From Pseudomonadota bacterium (GTDB taxonomy: Bacteria; Pseudomonadota; Gammaproteobacteria; Thiotrichales; Thiotrichaceae), in assembly GCA_002747455.1 (NCBI GenBank), contig PDPG01000054.1, positions 6,415 to 59,391 on the forward strand: DNA of 52,977 bases, read 5' to 3'. Of the stretch, positions 19,541 to 31,101 are shown in pieces. A program made the position numbers and the translations under genes. The notes under the pieces were generated by a model. That model saw only the letters and a list, made by a program, of their open reading frames with translations, searched no databases and was not told the DNA's origin. Each line of letters begins with the position of its first letter. The stretch's first letter is position 1.

Positions 19541-21829
19541 TCAGACAGGCTCCGCCTCTTTCTCAAAGTCCAAAAACAGTTGACCATCTTTAACTGTTAC
19601 ATGAACCACACCACCCTTCACCAGATGCCCAAATAGAATCTCATCTGCCAATGGCCGCTTGATGCTCTCCTGAATCACACGCTCCATCGGACGAGCGCCC
19701 ATTTTTACATCATAACCTTTGTCAGCCAGCCAGCGTTTTGCCTTGTCATCGACAACCAAGCTGACCTGTTTATCACTGAGCTGAGCTTCAAGACGAATCA
19801 AGAATTTATCAACAATCGACGTAATGACAGACTCCGGCAATGGTTTGAACTGAACAATCGCATCCAGGCGATTACGGAACTCCGGCGTAAAGGTACTTTC
19901 AAGCGCCTTTGTTGTATCCATTGAGTGATCCTGCTGGGTAAAGCCCATTGAGCTACGGCTGATCTCCTGCGCACCGGCATTGCTGGTCATAATCAAAATA
20001 ACATTACGGAAGTCTATGTTACGACCATTGCTGTCGGTTAACGAACCATTATCCATGACCTGCAACAGCAGATTAAAGACATCAGGATGCGCCTTCTCCA
20101 CCTCATCCAGTAACAATACTGCGTGAGGATTCTTGTTAACCGCATCGGTCAATAAGCCACCCTCGTCATAGCCCACATAGCCCGGTGGCGCACCGATCAG
20201 GCGGGATACGGTGTGCCGCTCCATGTATTCGGACATATCAAAGCGCAGCAATTTAATCCCCAAATGTTCAGATAGTTGCTTGGTGACTTCCGTCTTACCA
20301 ACCCCTGTTGGGCCTGCAAACAAGAACGAACCGATTGGTTTGCCATCATCTCGCAAACCGGAACGCGACATTTTGATAGCCGTTACAATTTGCTGGATTG
20401 ACTCATCCTGACCAAAGACCACCCGCTTTAAGTTTTGCTCCAGATTCTTCAAAATCTCCACGTCGGAGTTTGATACAGCCTTGGGTGGAATACGCGCGAT
20501 TTTAGCCACGATGGCTTCCACATCACCCACGCTAATCGTCTTTTTCCGTGTTGCCTTCGGTTGCAACTGACGATTTGCGCCAGCTTCATCAATCACATCA
20601 ATGGCTTTATCTGGCAGTCGGCGATCAGTTATGTAACGCGCCGACAGCTCCGCTGCAGTTTCCAATGCAGGCATGGTGTACTTAACGCCATGATGCTCCT
20701 CAAAACGTGACTTTAAGCCTTTCAATATTTTGATCGTTTCAGGAATACTTGGCTCGTTCACATCAATTTTCTGGAAGCGACGCGCCAACGCACGATCTTT
20801 CTCAAAAATAGCATGATATTCCTGATAGGTAGTGGAACCCATGCACTTCAACTCACCCGATGCCAGAACTGGCTTAATCAGGTTTGAAGCATCCATCGTG
20901 CCACCAGAAGTGGCTCCTGCACCGATAATAATGTGAATTTCATCCACAAACAGCACCGCATGATCTTCATCACGAATCTGATTTAAAACAGCTTTTAACC
21001 GCTTTTCAAAATCACCGCGATACTTGGTTCCAGCCACCAATGCGCCAAGATCAAGTGAGTAGATCGTTGCATCCGCCAACACCTCCGGTACTTCGCCATC
21101 AACAATACGTCTCGCCAAGCCTTCCGCAATCGCAGTTTTACCGACACCTGCCTCACCTACCAATAGCGGGTTGTTTTTACGCCGACGACAGAGTACCTGA
21201 ATCGTTCGCTCAATCTCAGCATCACGACCAATCAAGGGATCAATACGGCCTTCTTCGGCCATTACGTTAAGGTTACTGGCAAAGCGCTCCAACGGGCTGG
21301 CCTTGGCCTCATCCTCAACAAACTCCCCTTCCCCGGAATTGGCTTCAGAGCCAGCCTCCTCTTCGTCCGCCGACAAGCTGTCAAAGGAAAAGTCATCGTC
21401 TTTTTGAATACCATGTGAAATGTAATTCACAAGATCCAAACGTGTCATGTTCTGCCTTGCCAAGTAGTAGACAGCATGTGACTCCGTTTCACCAAAGATT
21501 GCGACCAGAATACTGTCACCCGTCACCTCTGTTTTCGACGAGGCCTGTACATGGTAAACCGCACGCTGCAACACACGCTGAAAGCCAATGGTGGGACGAC
21601 TTTCACGACTGTCGTCTTCCACTAGAATTGGCGTACTTTCCTCAATGTGCGCTTCAAGCTCTTGCTGGAGCAGTGGAATATTCACCCCACAGGCATTCAG
21701 TGCTTCAACGGCAGAAGGCTCTCTGGTCATTGCCAGCAGCAAATGCTCAACGGTCACAAACTCGTGATGTTTTTCATTCGCTTCCCTAAACAGGCTGTTT
21801 ATTGAGTATTCAATTTCTGGACTTAGCAC
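19541..21829 (-). CDS. clpA: ATP-dependent Clp protease ATP-binding subunit ClpA
   Basis: AAA+ unfoldase that feeds substrates to ClpP. The 762-residue protein has the N-terminal double Clp_N repeat (about 1-150), an acidic linker rich in Glu and Asp (about 145-180), a first AAA+ module with GEAGVGKTA, and a second with GPTGVGKTE at 506-514. The start codon is GTG at 21829 with AGGAGAC upstream, giving [14 protein letters not shown]. The stop of clpS is 12 bp away, so clpS-clpA form an operon; ClpS modulates ClpA specificity toward N-degron substrates. Confidence 0.97.
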   Translation of the reverse strand: MLSPEIEYSINSLFREANEKHHEFVTVEHLLLAMTREPSAVEALNACGVNIPLLQQELEAHIEESTPILVEDDSRESRPTIGFQRVLQRAVYHVQASSKTEVTGDSILVAIFGETESHAVYYLARQNMTRLDLVNYISHGIQKDDDFSFDSLSADEEEAGSEANSGEGEFVEDEAKASPLERFASNLNVMAEEGRIDPLIGRDAEIERTIQVLCRRRKNNPLLVGEAGVGKTAIAEGLARRIVDGEVPEVLADATIYSLDLGALVAGTKYRGDFEKRLKAVLNQIRDEDHAVLFVDEIHIIIGAGATSGGTMDASNLIKPVLASGELKCMGSTTYQEYHAIFEKDRALARRFQKIDVNEPSIPETIKILKGLKSRFEEHHGVKYTMPALETAAELSARYITDRRLPDKAIDVIDEAGANRQLQPKATRKKTISVGDVEAIVAKIARIPPKAVSNSDVEILKNLEQNLKRVVFGQDESIQQIVTAIKMSRSGLRDDGKPIGSFLFAGPTGVGKTEVTKQLSEHLGIKLLRFDMSEYMERHTVSRLIGAPPGYVGYDEGGLLTDAVNKNPHAVLLLDEVEKAHPDVFNLLLQVMDNGSLTDSNGRNIDFRNVILIMTSNAGAQEISRSSMGFTQQDHSMDTTKALESTFTPEFRNRLDAIVQFKPLPESVITSIVDKFLIRLEAQLSDKQVSLVVDDKAKRWLADKGYDVKMGARPMERVIQESIKRPLADEILFGHLVKGGVVHVTVKDGQLFLDFEKEAEPV

Positions 21830-21841
21830 GACTTAGTCTCC

Positions 21842-22162
21842 TTAGGCCTCTTCCATAGTACACAACAAAGGATGCTGCGCTTGACGAGAATGCTCGTTAA
21901 CCATAACTACCTTTGTTTCTGCGATCTCTCTGGTGAATGTTCCACAGACTCCCTTGCCTTTTTGGTGTACGTTAAGCATGACACGCGTGGCAGATTCATA
22001 GTCTAGATTGAAGAACACCATCAACACCTCCACAACGAACTCCATGGGAGTGAAATCGTCATTGACTAGTATAACGCTGTAGCGTTTTGGTTCCTTCACT
22101 TTCGGGCGGGATTCCCCTACCGCCAAACCAGAATCACCCTCTATTTCATGCTTATTTGACAT
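21842..22162 (-). CDS. clpS: ATP-dependent Clp protease adaptor ClpS
   Basis: N-recognin that brings proteins with destabilising N-termini to ClpAP. The 106-residue protein has a flexible N-terminal tail (about 1-24), then the ClpS core: [20 protein letters not shown] (N-degron pocket including the DD pair), the His of the pocket in [12 protein letters not shown], and the C-terminal [16 protein letters not shown]. Typical length; first gene of the clpS-clpA pair. Confidence 0.97.
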   Translation of the reverse strand: MSNKHEIEGDSGLAVGESRPKVKEPKRYSVILVNDDFTPMEFVVEVLMVFFNLDYESATRVMLNVHQKGKGVCGTFTREIAETKVVMVNEHSRQAQHPLLCTMEEA

Positions 22163-22191
22163 TTTGCCCCCAGCCTTACATCACCTGTCGT

Positions 22192-23448
22192 TTACATATT
22201 CTCGATAACACGATCACCGAACTCATCTGTGGACTGCACATCCGCATCGTCCATTTCATTCGCAAAATCGAAAGTCACTGTTTTGGCAGAAATCGCCCCT
22301 GAAATACCTTTCACAATCAGATCAGCCGCTTCCATCCAACCCATGTGGCGCAACATCATCTCCGCCGACAGGATAATCGACCCGGGATTTGCCTTGTTTT
22401 GACCGGCAATCATGGGCGCTGTTCCGTGAGTCGCCTCAAAAACAGCAATCGTGTCGGACAAATTAGCCCCCGGTGCGATACCAATACCACCGACCTGAGC
22501 CGCCAATGCATCTGAAATATAGTCACCGTTCAGATTAAGTGTCGCAACGACCGAATAGTTTTCAGGGTATAACAGGATATTTTGCAAGAAGGCATCCGCA
22601 ATCACGTCGTTTAGAATAATGTCTTCGCCAGTGTTCGGGTTTTTATAAGACAACCACGGGCCACCGTCCAACTCGGTCGCACCAAACTCTCTACGTGCCA
22701 AATCAACACCCCAGCCCTTGAAGCCACCCTCGGTAAACTTCATGATGTTGCCTTTGTGTACGATAGTGACAACTTTTCGGTTGTTATCAATGGCGTATTG
22801 CAGTGCCTTACGCACCAAACGCTCTGTCCCTTCGCGCGAGACAGGCTTCACTCCGATTCCTGTTGTTTCAGGGAAGCGAATCTTTGTCACACCCATTTCG
22901 TTTTGCAGGAAGTCAATTACCTTTTTCGCCTCAGCCGTTCCCTGCTCCCACTCGATACCCGCGTAAATATCCTCGGAATTTTCACGGAAAATAACCATAT
23001 CCGTTTGCTCAGGCTCTTTAACCGGACTTGGCGTACCTTCGTAGTAACGGACTGGACGCAGGCAGGTATATAAATCCAAGGTCTGACGCAGCGTGACGTT
23101 TAACGAGCGCATCCCACCACCTACTGGCGTCGTCAGAGGTCCCTTGATGGACACAACATACTCTTTCACGGCATCAATGGTTTCTTCTGGCAACCAAACG
23201 TCGCCCCCATACAGTGCATTGGCTTTTTCACCGGCATAAATTTCCATCCACTGGATGGCACGATCTGCACCGTAGGCTTTTTCCACAGCCGCATCCACCA
23301 CCTTTTGCATGACGGGTGTTACATCCGCACCGATACCATCTCCTTCAACAAAGGGGATGATTGGCATGTTTGGTACATTCAGCGAATAATCGGCGTTGGT
23401 TGTAATCTTTTCACCCTGCGCAGGGACAGTGATATGCTGGAAACTCAT
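22192..23448 (-). CDS. icd: NADP-dependent isocitrate dehydrogenase
   Basis: TCA-cycle enzyme converting isocitrate to 2-oxoglutarate. The 418-residue protein is of the E. coli Icd type, with the substrate/phosphorylation loop [40 protein letters not shown] and the Mg-binding Asp in the [15 protein letters not shown] segment. The Ser in RSLNV equals the residue phosphorylated by AceK in enterics. A 44-codon upstream extension is open, but the ATG at 23448 with TTGGAGC is the credible start. Divergent from the adenosine kinase gene. Confidence 0.96.
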   Translation of the reverse strand: MSFQHITVPAQGEKITTNADYSLNVPNMPIIPFVEGDGIGADVTPVMQKVVDAAVEKAYGADRAIQWMEIYAGEKANALYGGDVWLPEETIDAVKEYVVSIKGPLTTPVGGGMRSLNVTLRQTLDLYTCLRPVRYYEGTPSPVKEPEQTDMVIFRENSEDIYAGIEWEQGTAEAKKVIDFLQNEMGVTKIRFPETTGIGVKPVSREGTERLVRKALQYAIDNNRKVVTIVHKGNIMKFTEGGFKGWGVDLARREFGATELDGGPWLSYKNPNTGEDIILNDVIADAFLQNILLYPENYSVVATLNLNGDYISDALAAQVGGIGIAPGANLSDTIAVFEATHGTAPMIAGQNKANPGSIILSAEMMLRHMGWMEAADLIVKGISGAISAKTVTFDFANEMDDADVQSTDEFGDRVIENM

Positions 23449-23615
23449 GGTATGCTCCAAAAAATATTCAGTAAAATTATGTGGTTTCGCTACACACAGG
23501 CAGCAGTACCCGGCATTGTAGCAAGAATCGCCTGATAAATTATCGGCTTTGTTAATATAGATAGTTTGATATCCGATCAACCCGTGAATGGCAAAACTAA
23601 TCGTTTAACTAATTT

Positions 23616-23621
23616 TATAAT
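23616..23621 (+). promoter_or_regulatory. Candidate -10 element of the adenosine kinase gene
   Basis: A perfect TATAAT lies 46 bases before the start codon in AT-rich sequence. No good -35 box is visible at the expected distance, so this is tentative. Confidence 0.35.
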
Positions 23622-23666
23622 GCTTTAATATAAGCCCCCGTTTCAAAAATTCAATAGAGAAAAGAC

Positions 23667-24659
23667 ATGGCTTATCACGTTTACGGAATTGGTAACGCAT
23701 TAGTGGACATGGAGTTTGAAGTTGCTGATACATTTTTACAGGAAAATGGTATCGAAAAAGGCCTGATGACCTTGATTGATGAAAGTCAGCAACAGCAGCT
23801 CTCCAACAGTCTAACCAGCACTTACCAGCTGGCTAAGCGTACGGGAGGCGGTTCTGCCGCAAATACAATTGTGGCCATTAGTGAGTTAGGTGGAAACGCG
23901 TTTTATGCCTGTAAGGTTGCCGATGATGAAGGGGGCGAGTTCTACATGAACGATCTCCATCAGGCAGGCGTTACTACTCGGCTGGATCAAATGAAGCACA
24001 CAGGCGTGACCGGAAAGTGCATGGTCATGGTGACACCAGATGCCGAACGAACCATGAACACTTTCCTTGGCATTACCACAGACTTTTCTGTTAATGAATT
24101 ACATTTTGAAGACCTGAAGCAGGCAGAATACATTTATGCCGAAGGCTATCTGGTTACTTCGGATGTCTCCCGTGCGGCAGTGCTGGAAGCCCGTAAAGTT
24201 GCGGCGGCGAATAGTGTAAAGACCGCCTTTACTTTCTCCGACCCATCAATGGTGACTTACTTCCGAGATGGTGTGGCCGAAATTATCGGTGACGGTGTGG
24301 ATATTCTGTTTAGTAATCAAGAAGAGGCCACGATATTTACCGGTGAGGAAAACCTGGACGATGCCATCGCCGAATTGCAAAAACTATGTAGCACCCTGGT
24401 GCTGACATTGGGATCACAGGGTGCAATGGTGATCAAAGGCGACGAGCGGATTATGGTTGAGCCAGTACCCACTAAAGCAATCGACACCAACGGTGCCGGC
24501 GATATGTTTGCAGGCGCTTTTATGTATGGCATTACGCATGGCTTTAGTGAACTAAAAGCCGGTAACCTGGCCAGTGAAGCGGCCTCTATCATTGTTTCAC
24601 GCTTCGGAACTCGCCTTGAAGCCAGTGAAAAACAGTACCTCACCGACAAATACTGCTGA
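23667..24659 (+). CDS. PfkB family adenosine kinase
   Basis: A 330-residue sugar/nucleoside kinase of the PfkB (ribokinase) fold. It begins [17 protein letters not shown], carries the first PfkB motif in [11 protein letters not shown] (about 58-68) and the second, with the catalytic Asp, in [13 protein letters not shown] (about 274-286). The sequence matches proteins annotated as bacterial adenosine kinase; nucleoside specificity is inferred from family resemblance. The gene ends 16 bp before metG and is probably co-transcribed with it. Confidence 0.88.
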   Translation: MAYHVYGIGNALVDMEFEVADTFLQENGIEKGLMTLIDESQQQQLSNSLTSTYQLAKRTGGGSAANTIVAISELGGNAFYACKVADDEGGEFYMNDLHQAGVTTRLDQMKHTGVTGKCMVMVTPDAERTMNTFLGITTDFSVNELHFEDLKQAEYIYAEGYLVTSDVSRAAVLEARKVAAANSVKTAFTFSDPSMVTYFRDGVAEIIGDGVDILFSNQEEATIFTGEENLDDAIAELQKLCSTLVLTLGSQGAMVIKGDERIMVEPVPTKAIDTNGAGDMFAGAFMYGITHGFSELKAGNLASEAASIIVSRFGTRLEASEKQYLTDKYC

Positions 24660-24675
24660 ATCAACGGATATTGAA

Positions 24676-26709
24676 ATGACTCGTAAAATTCTTGTAACCA
24701 GTGCGCTTCCTTATGCGAATGGCCCAATCCACATTGGTCACATGCTCGAATACATCCAGACAGACATTTGGGCAAGATTCCAGCGCCATCGTGGCAACCA
24801 GTGCTATTACGTGTGCGCCGATGATGCACACGGTACGCCGATCATGCTCCGCGCTCAACAAGAAGGGATTGAACCACAACAGCTAATTGATCGCATCAGC
24901 GAAGAACATCAAGCCGATTTTGCGGGCTTTCACATCTCGTTTGATAATTACCACTCAACCCACTCCGAAGAAAACCGCCAGTTCTCGGAAAGTATTTATC
25001 TGGCTGCCAAAGCTGCCGGACACATCACCACCAAGATCATCAAACAAGCTTATGATCCCGAAGCAGAAATGTTCCTGCCGGATCGCTTTATTAAAGGAGA
25101 CTGCCCAAAGTGTGGTGCCTCCGATCAATACGGCGATAACTGTGAGGCCTGTGGCGCGACCTATACCACGACAGAGGTGAAAAACGCTTATTCAGTTGTC
25201 ACTGGCGCAACACCAATCGAAAAAGACAGCGAGCACTACTTCTTCAAGCTTGGCAACTTCACAGAGTTTTTGTCTGAATGGCTGGCGAGCGGCTCAGTAC
25301 AAAAAGAAATCGTCAATAAAATGAGCGAGTGGGTTTCTGAGGGCTTGGCCGACTGGGATATTTCCCGTGATGCACCCTATTGGGGCTTTAACATTCCAGG
25401 CACTACTGATAAATATTTTTATGTGTGGCTGGATGCACCCATTGGCTATCTGGCATCGTTCAAGAATTTGTGTGACCGCATAGGTGAAAGCTTTGATGAT
25501 TACTGGGCGGAAGGCTCGGACGCAGAGGTTTATCACTTTATTGGCAAAGACATCGCCTACTTCCACACGCTGTTTTGGCCAGCACAATTAAAATCAGCTG
25601 ATTACCGTTTGCCAAGCGCGGTCAACTGTCACGGCTTTGTTAAGGTGAACGGCGAGAAGATGTCAAAATCTCGTGGCACCTTTATTCAAGCCAAGGTCTT
25701 TTTAAATCATCTCCCTGCAGAGCAGTTGCGTTATTATTTTGCGTCAAAACTTAATAACACCATCACCGATATTAACCTGGATTTGGCCGACTTCCAGCAA
25801 CGCTCCAATAGCGATCTGGTGGGTAAAATCGTTAATATCGCATCCCGTTGTGCGGGCTTTATCAACAAGCGTTTTAATAACACCCTGTCTGCTGCATTAC
25901 CTGACCCAGACTTATATGCCAAATTTACCGCAGCCAGTGATGAAATTGCAGAAAGCTACGAAACGCGTCAATACAGCCGCGCAATGCGTCAGATCATGGC
26001 CTTGGCGGATTTAGCCAATCAGTACATCGACGAGAGTAAACCTTGGGTACTGATAAAAGATGAGGACACCTTTGAGCAAGTTCAGGGAATTTGCACACAG
26101 GGTATCAATATGTTCCGCGCCCTGCTTTGCTATCTGAAACCTGTCTTGCCAGAGCTCACCCAAAAATCAGAAGTGTTTTTAAATGCCGGTGAACTCACGT
26201 GGGATTCACTACAGTCTCCGCTACTTAACCATGAAATCGCTCGGTTTAAACCGTTGATGACACGTATTGAGGAGACCCAGATTGAGGCCATGTTGCAAGA
26301 AAACAAGCAAGTGTTGGAAGCCATGCAAGCCGATGCGAATAAGCCAACATTAAGTGAGCATTTGATTAACGACCCGATCAAGCCAGAAATCACTTATGAA
26401 GACTTCGACAAAGTTGACCTGCGTGTGGCATTAATTGAGCACGCTGAAGCAGTTAAAGGCGCCGATAAACTCCTGCGACTGGTGTTGGATATTGGCGGTG
26501 AAAAACGTCAGGTATTTGCGGGAATCAAATCGGCTTATGCGCCAGAGGACTTGGTGGGCAAGCAAACCATTATGGTCGCCAACCTTGCACCTAGAAAAAT
26601 GCGCTTCGGCATGTCCGAAGGCATGGTGCTAGCCGCAGGCCCTGGCGATAATGATTTGTTTGTACTCCACCCCGATGCAGGTGCAGCGCCGGGCATGCGT
26701 GCTAAATAA
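24676..26709 (+). CDS. metG: Methionyl-tRNA synthetase
   Basis: Class I aminoacyl-tRNA synthetase, 677 residues like the E. coli enzyme. It shows HIGH at 19-22 (in [14 protein letters not shown]), the zinc knuckle [17 protein letters not shown] (about 145-161), KMSKS at 328-332 and a C-terminal EMAP-like tRNA-binding/dimerisation domain (about 575-677) beginning [11 protein letters not shown]. The frame is open upstream inside the adenosine kinase gene, but the ATG at 24676 ([16 protein letters not shown]) is the conserved start and has GGAT upstream. Confidence 0.98.
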   Translation: MTRKILVTSALPYANGPIHIGHMLEYIQTDIWARFQRHRGNQCYYVCADDAHGTPIMLRAQQEGIEPQQLIDRISEEHQADFAGFHISFDNYHSTHSEENRQFSESIYLAAKAAGHITTKIIKQAYDPEAEMFLPDRFIKGDCPKCGASDQYGDNCEACGATYTTTEVKNAYSVVTGATPIEKDSEHYFFKLGNFTEFLSEWLASGSVQKEIVNKMSEWVSEGLADWDISRDAPYWGFNIPGTTDKYFYVWLDAPIGYLASFKNLCDRIGESFDDYWAEGSDAEVYHFIGKDIAYFHTLFWPAQLKSADYRLPSAVNCHGFVKVNGEKMSKSRGTFIQAKVFLNHLPAEQLRYYFASKLNNTITDINLDLADFQQRSNSDLVGKIVNIASRCAGFINKRFNNTLSAALPDPDLYAKFTAASDEIAESYETRQYSRAMRQIMALADLANQYIDESKPWVLIKDEDTFEQVQGICTQGINMFRALLCYLKPVLPELTQKSEVFLNAGELTWDSLQSPLLNHEIARFKPLMTRIEETQIEAMLQENKQVLEAMQADANKPTLSEHLINDPIKPEITYEDFDKVDLRVALIEHAEAVKGADKLLRLVLDIGGEKRQVFAGIKSAYAPEDLVGKQTIMVANLAPRKMRFGMSEGMVLAAGPGDNDLFVLHPDAGAAPGMRAK

Positions 26710-26718
26710 TCCAAAAAT

Positions 26719-26764
26719 CGACCAAGAAGCTAATGATTCACGGGCTTCTTGGTCGCTTTTTTTT
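26719..26764 (+). terminator. Terminator of metG
   Basis: CGACCAAGAAGC and GCTTCTTGGTCG form a 12-bp perfect stem with a 13-nt loop, followed by a C and eight or more T. The stop codon of the convergent DUF4124 gene lies inside the hairpin loop, so the structure overlaps that gene's 3' end. Confidence 0.92.
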
Positions 26765-27385
26765 ATCTTTGTCATCTGCGGTAATCAGAATAAATCTGGC
26801 CAAGTCTTTCCGGTAGTTTTCTTCAATTTTCTTTCGTTCAATCTGGTTCTCGGTGATAGCCTGCTGATAGATATGTAAATTATCGAGAATATCCTCAATT
26901 TTCATCCCCAGCCTATTCTTGTCATTCGGATTCACTATCCTTTCATGGCGGGCTTCGAGTTTTGCCAAAGAATCAGACAGCTTTTTATGACGAACTTTAA
27001 GGATCTCTATACTACCATCGGCCATTTCCAACTTGCTCTGATACACACGCTTCAGCTCCTTAACCGTGCTAAACATTGAGCGCAGTTGCATATCCCGCAT
27101 TTCCCGCAAATCCGACTCATATTTTTTAGCCTTGAGTATTTTTTGACGCTCTTTTTCCAGCTTGAGTGCCTCAATTTTTTTCTTTCGGGCTTTGGCTGAC
27201 TCCACCTTGTGTTTGGTTAAACCATTTTTATTTAACTCTGTGTGACCGCTTTGCGCATAAGCCGGCGGTATTCTGTCACCGTAGTAAACTTTGCCATTAT
27301 CATCGACCCAACGATACAAACCTGCCTGAGCAAAGGCACTCCAGGTGAAAATCAACACGGTTGGCAGAATAATTAGTTTCATCAC
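26738..27385 (-). CDS. DUF4124 domain-containing exported protein (copy 1)
   Basis: A 215-residue protein with a signal peptide (cleavage near AQA at about 21) followed by a DUF4124 domain: LYRWVDDNGKVYYGDRIPP (about 23-41). The rest (about 50-205) is a highly charged, Lys/Glu-rich coiled coil. DUF4124 domains are common in periplasmic proteins of unknown role; the short WVD-G-x-Y-sD pattern is thought to be a small beta fold. It lies 18 bp downstream of a second, similar gene, so the two are probably an operon of paralogues. Confidence 0.8.
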   Translation of the reverse strand: MMKLIILPTVLIFTWSAFAQAGLYRWVDDNGKVYYGDRIPPAYAQSGHTELNKNGLTKHKVESAKARKKKIEALKLEKERQKILKAKKYESDLREMRDMQLRSMFSTVKELKRVYQSKLEMADGSIEILKVRHKKLSDSLAKLEARHERIVNPNDKNRLGMKIEDILDNLHIYQQAITENQIERKKIEENYRKDLARFILITADDKDKKKRPRSP

Positions 27386-27403
27386 ACTCCCCTTAACCGG
27401 CCT

Positions 27404-28021
27404 CTATTGGTCTAACTTCGATAAGTGATCAAAACGAACTAGGGTTTCCTTGTACTGAGTCACCACCGTTTCACGATCGGCCTTGTTTAGCTTAATAGCC
27501 TTGCGATACTTTCGCAGGCTGTCATGAGCATTTTTGATCTGCATATCCAAGGTCAAACGCGTCATTTCGTCTTTTGTCTTTTCCCGCTGTTTACGCAGGC
27601 GAATCAGTTTTTGACTCAGACTTTCATCACGCGCAGACCAAATTCCAATACTCTGGTCAATCCGTGAAAGCTTTTTACGATAAAACGCAATGATTTCCTC
27701 GCGGTTTTCGTAAGTTGCCAAAAGCTGCTCATCTTTGCGCTTTTGTTCTTCCTCCAAGCGCTTGGCTTCGGTTAGCTCTGCTGCTAATTGATTCTTTTTC
27801 AACGCTTCTTCTTTTTTCAACCTGCGTACTTCCGCAGAAACCACGTGCTCTGCTTCCACTCCATTTTTATTCAGCGTGGTATGGCCTTTTTGTGCTATGG
27901 ATGGCGGAACTCTGTCCGAAAAATATACCTTGCCACTTTCATCCACCCAGCGATACATGCCAGCCTGCGCAGCGCTACTAGCAAGCAAAATAATTGAGGC
28001 AATAAGCTTAATTGAAGTCAT
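27404..28021 (-). CDS. DUF4124 domain-containing exported protein (copy 2)
   Basis: A 205-residue paralogue of the downstream gene: signal peptide (about 1-21, ending AAQA), DUF4124 domain MYRWVDESGKVYFSDRVPP, then a long charged coiled coil. The start was placed at the ATG at 28021 because it gives a normal signal peptide; no clear ribosome site is visible, and the frame is open upstream to 28186, overlapping the divergent uvrB start. Function unknown. The tandem pair may assemble together in the periplasm, an inference from their matching layout only. Confidence 0.78.
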   Translation of the reverse strand: MTSIKLIASIILLASSAAQAGMYRWVDESGKVYFSDRVPPSIAQKGHTTLNKNGVEAEHVVSAEVRRLKKEEALKKNQLAAELTEAKRLEEEQKRKDEQLLATYENREEIIAFYRKKLSRIDQSIGIWSARDESLSQKLIRLRKQREKTKDEMTRLTLDMQIKNAHDSLRKYRKAIKLNKADRETVVTQYKETLVRFDHLSKLDQ

Positions 28022-28131
28022 GATATTGGGGGTTATAATTGTTAGTATTGCCATCCATCCTATCACAGAGACTGTGCGGGTCATTTCATTTCCGACAAAA
28101 GCATAGAAACCGCACACCGAGCTACATAGCC

Positions 28132-30144
28132 ATGACGACAGATTTTCAACTACATACCGAATACAAACCCGCCGGTGATCAACCAATGGCTATCGCTTCA
28201 TTAGTGGATGGCCTGAATGACGGATTGTTACACCAAACTTTGTTGGGAGTAACTGGGTCGGGGAAAACCTTCACCATCGCCAATATCATCCAGCAAACGC
28301 AGCGCCCTACCATTTTGATGGCGCACAACAAAACACTGGCTGCGCAACTATACGGTGAAATGAAGGCATTCTTTCCAAATAATGCCGTTGAATACTTTGT
28401 CTCTTACTACGATTACTACCAGCCAGAAGCCTATGTACCGGCCTCTGGCGTGTATATCGAAAAAGATGCCTCAATTAATGATCACATTGAGCAAATGCGG
28501 CTCTCTGCAACCAAAGCACTGATTGAGCGACGTGACGTTATTATTGTCGCCACTGTGTCCGCGATTTATGGTTTGGGTAATCCAGAGTCCTACCTCAAAA
28601 TGATGCTGCACCTTGATCGGGGCGAGCAGATTGATCAGCGGAAAATTTTACGCCGCCTGGCAGAACTGCAATATACCCGTAATGACATTGAGCTGGCGCG
28701 TGGTACCTACCGTGTACGAGGCGATGTCATTGATGTGCACCCAGCAGACTCTGACTATGAAGCGGTGAGGATTGAATTATTTGATGAGGAAGTCGAGCAA
28801 CTGAGTTATTTCGACCCGCTCACTGGCGAAGTGTTGCGCAAGGTTCCCAGACTCACCATTTACCCAAAAACGCACTATGTTACGCCACGCGAAACGCTGT
28901 TGAATGCGGTAGAGCAAATCAAGGAGGAGTTACGTGAACGACTGACCGTACTACGCGACAATAATCGATTAGTTGAAGCACAACGGCTAGAGGAGCGTAC
29001 ACTTTATGACATCGAAATGATTATGGAAGTGGGCTACTGCTCAGGTATCGAAAACTATTCACGGTATCTTTCTGGTCGTCCTGCGGATGCGCCACCACCG
29101 TGTTTATTTGACTATCTGCCCAAAAATGCTTTGGTTGTCATTGATGAGTCGCACGTCACCGTTCCGCAAATCGGTGCCATGTATAAGGGAGATCGTTCGC
29201 GTAAAAATAATCTGGTGGAATATGGCTTCCGCCTCCCCTCAGCGCTGGATAATCGCCCATTGCGTTTTGAGGAATTTGAATGCCTCATCCCACAGGCTAT
29301 CTATGTCTCCGCCACGCCCGGTAACTATGAAAATGATCACAGTGATAATGTTGCCGAGCAAGTCGTACGCCCCACCGGCCTAGTTGATCCAGTGGTTGAG
29401 ATTCGCCCCGTTGCCTCTCAGGTGGATGATGTCATGTCAGAAATCACCATACGTGCGAGCCAAAATGAGCGTGTGCTGATTACCACACTCACCAAGCGTA
29501 TGGCCGAAGACCTCACCGACTACTTACTGGATCATGATATCCGCGTCCGCTACCTCCACTCAGATATTGATACGGTTGAGCGTGTAGAAATCATTCGTGA
29601 TCTTCGGTTGGGTGAGTTTGATGCCTTGGTGGGGATCAACTTGCTACGGGAAGGTCTGGATATGCCGGAAGTAAGTCTTGTCGCCATTTTGGATGCGGAC
29701 AAAGAAGGCTTCCTGCGCTCTGACCGCTCATTGATTCAGACAATTGGTCGAGCAGCACGCAATGCCAACGGTCAAGCAATCTTATATGCCGACCGAATCA
29801 CTAATTCAATGCAAGCCGCACTTGATGAAACCGAGCGCCGTCGCGCCAAGCAGATAGCGTATAACGAAGCCCACCATATTACCCCGAAGACCATTAACAA
29901 AAATATCGCGGACATTATGGAAGGAGCCTATAGTCAAGGGCGAAAACATAAACGCAATGAACGTAGCCGCAAAGTTGCCGAATCGCCTGCGGATTATCAC
30001 TCGCTCACACCAGATAAGGCACTCAAGATGATTGCCAAACTTGAAAAAGAGATGTTCGAGCAAGCAAAAAATTTGGAGTTTGAAGCAGCCGCAAAAACTC
30101 GTGACGAGATTAGCAAGCTCAGGGAACAAGCACTGATTAACTAA
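28132..30144 (+). CDS. uvrB: Excinuclease ABC subunit B
   Basis: Damage-verifying helicase of nucleotide excision repair. The 670-residue protein shows Walker [10 protein letters not shown] at 39-47, the damage-probing beta-hairpin region [21 protein letters not shown] (about 92-112), helicase motifs including [11 protein letters not shown] and the C-terminal UVR motif that contacts UvrC ([23 protein letters not shown], about 635-657). The frame is open 31 codons upstream; [18 protein letters not shown] at 28132 is the conserved start. Confidence 0.98.
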   Translation: MTTDFQLHTEYKPAGDQPMAIASLVDGLNDGLLHQTLLGVTGSGKTFTIANIIQQTQRPTILMAHNKTLAAQLYGEMKAFFPNNAVEYFVSYYDYYQPEAYVPASGVYIEKDASINDHIEQMRLSATKALIERRDVIIVATVSAIYGLGNPESYLKMMLHLDRGEQIDQRKILRRLAELQYTRNDIELARGTYRVRGDVIDVHPADSDYEAVRIELFDEEVEQLSYFDPLTGEVLRKVPRLTIYPKTHYVTPRETLLNAVEQIKEELRERLTVLRDNNRLVEAQRLEERTLYDIEMIMEVGYCSGIENYSRYLSGRPADAPPPCLFDYLPKNALVVIDESHVTVPQIGAMYKGDRSRKNNLVEYGFRLPSALDNRPLRFEEFECLIPQAIYVSATPGNYENDHSDNVAEQVVRPTGLVDPVVEIRPVASQVDDVMSEITIRASQNERVLITTLTKRMAEDLTDYLLDHDIRVRYLHSDIDTVERVEIIRDLRLGEFDALVGINLLREGLDMPEVSLVAILDADKEGFLRSDRSLIQTIGRAARNANGQAILYADRITNSMQAALDETERRRAKQIAYNEAHHITPKTINKNIADIMEGAYSQGRKHKRNERSRKVAESPADYHSLTPDKALKMIAKLEKEMFEQAKNLEFEAAAKTRDEISKLREQALIN

Positions 30145-30238
30145 CCAACCCCGGCCCAGTCATTAAAGTGCTCGACCAGCTTTAGGATATTCGTTTGATA
30201 ATTTTTTGTCGTACACACGATAAAGAGGAACCATAAAA

Positions 30239-30316
30239 ATGGGAAAAGTAAATTTAATGAAAGCAGATATTCATCACATGACTAAGGTGGAAATTAATCG
30301 GTATTTAATACTATGA
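30239..30316 (+). CDS. Possible 25-residue ORF (uncertain)
   Basis: The 235-bp gap between uvrB and the rhomboid gene holds a short ORF starting MGKVNLMKADIHHMTK, preceded by AGAGGAA at workable spacing. The stretch is AT-rich compared with its neighbours. Nothing else is recognisable in the gap. It could be a microprotein, a leader or a decayed fragment. Confidence 0.2.
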   Translation: MGKVNLMKADIHHMTKVEINRYLIL

Positions 30317-30378
30317 CAATTGGCTTGATATATTAACCGATAGACGCCATATTAGGGCAATTAGCGAGGCTATAAACC

Positions 30379-31098
30379 ATGCCCAAAACAACACCCATCG
30401 TACTCACCCTGATCATTATCAACTGCGCCTTGTTCCTCTTGAACGGTATGACTACTTTCGAGATGAACGACCTGCTCGGCTTGCATCATCCTGACAACAA
30501 GGACTACGGCATCTGGCAATACCTCACCAGTATGTTTATGCACGGCGGCGTTGCCCATCTATTATTCAATATGCTTGGCTTGTGGATGTTTGGTACTGCG
30601 CTTGAGAGCATCTGGGGTAGCAGGAAATTTTTATTCTTCTACTTTGCCACAGGGTTGGGCGCGGGGGTCATTTACACGTTAGTGAATAATTTTCAGTTTG
30701 ATGCCGCAGCCAATGCACTGATGGCTGTGGGTATGCCAGACTATGAAATTCAAACACTACTGGAAATGGGACAATACCGCTTATACAACGGTGTGACTGA
30801 GGCTATGGTGACCGAAGCCTACCAGACGTTTAATACCGTGATGATTGGCGCATCGGGTGCTTTGTATGGTGTGTTGGTTGCCTTTGCCATCCGCTACCCA
30901 AATGCCAAGCTTGCGCTACTATTCCTGCCCTTCCCGGTTGCCGCGAAATACTTCGTCCCGATTTTGCTCTCCATTGATTTGCTATCCGGTGTCACTGGAT
31001 TTTCACTATTTGGCGGGGGCATCGCGCACTTCGCACACTTAGGCGGCGCACTGATCGGGTTTCTGTTAATGCTGTATTGGCGAAATATCGGGCGCTAG
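30379..31098 (+). CDS. Rhomboid family intramembrane serine protease
   Basis: A 239-residue polytopic protease that cleaves single-span membrane proteins within the bilayer. The catalytic Ser159 lies in GASGALYG and its partner His220 in HFAHLGGALIGF. The oxyanion/loop residues HGGVAHLLFNMLGLWMFG (about 55-72) are also conserved. Between the third and fourth helices is an extended loop of about 45 residues (about 108-150). The natural substrate is unknown. It ends 3 bp from the convergent GST-like gene, so transcripts overlap. Confidence 0.93.
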   Translation: MPKTTPIVLTLIIINCALFLLNGMTTFEMNDLLGLHHPDNKDYGIWQYLTSMFMHGGVAHLLFNMLGLWMFGTALESIWGSRKFLFFYFATGLGAGVIYTLVNNFQFDAAANALMAVGMPDYEIQTLLEMGQYRLYNGVTEAMVTEAYQTFNTVMIGASGALYGVLVAFAIRYPNAKLALLFLPFPVAAKYFVPILLSIDLLSGVTGFSLFGGGIAHFAHLGGALIGFLLMLYWRNIGR

Positions 31099-31101
31099 CG
31101 T

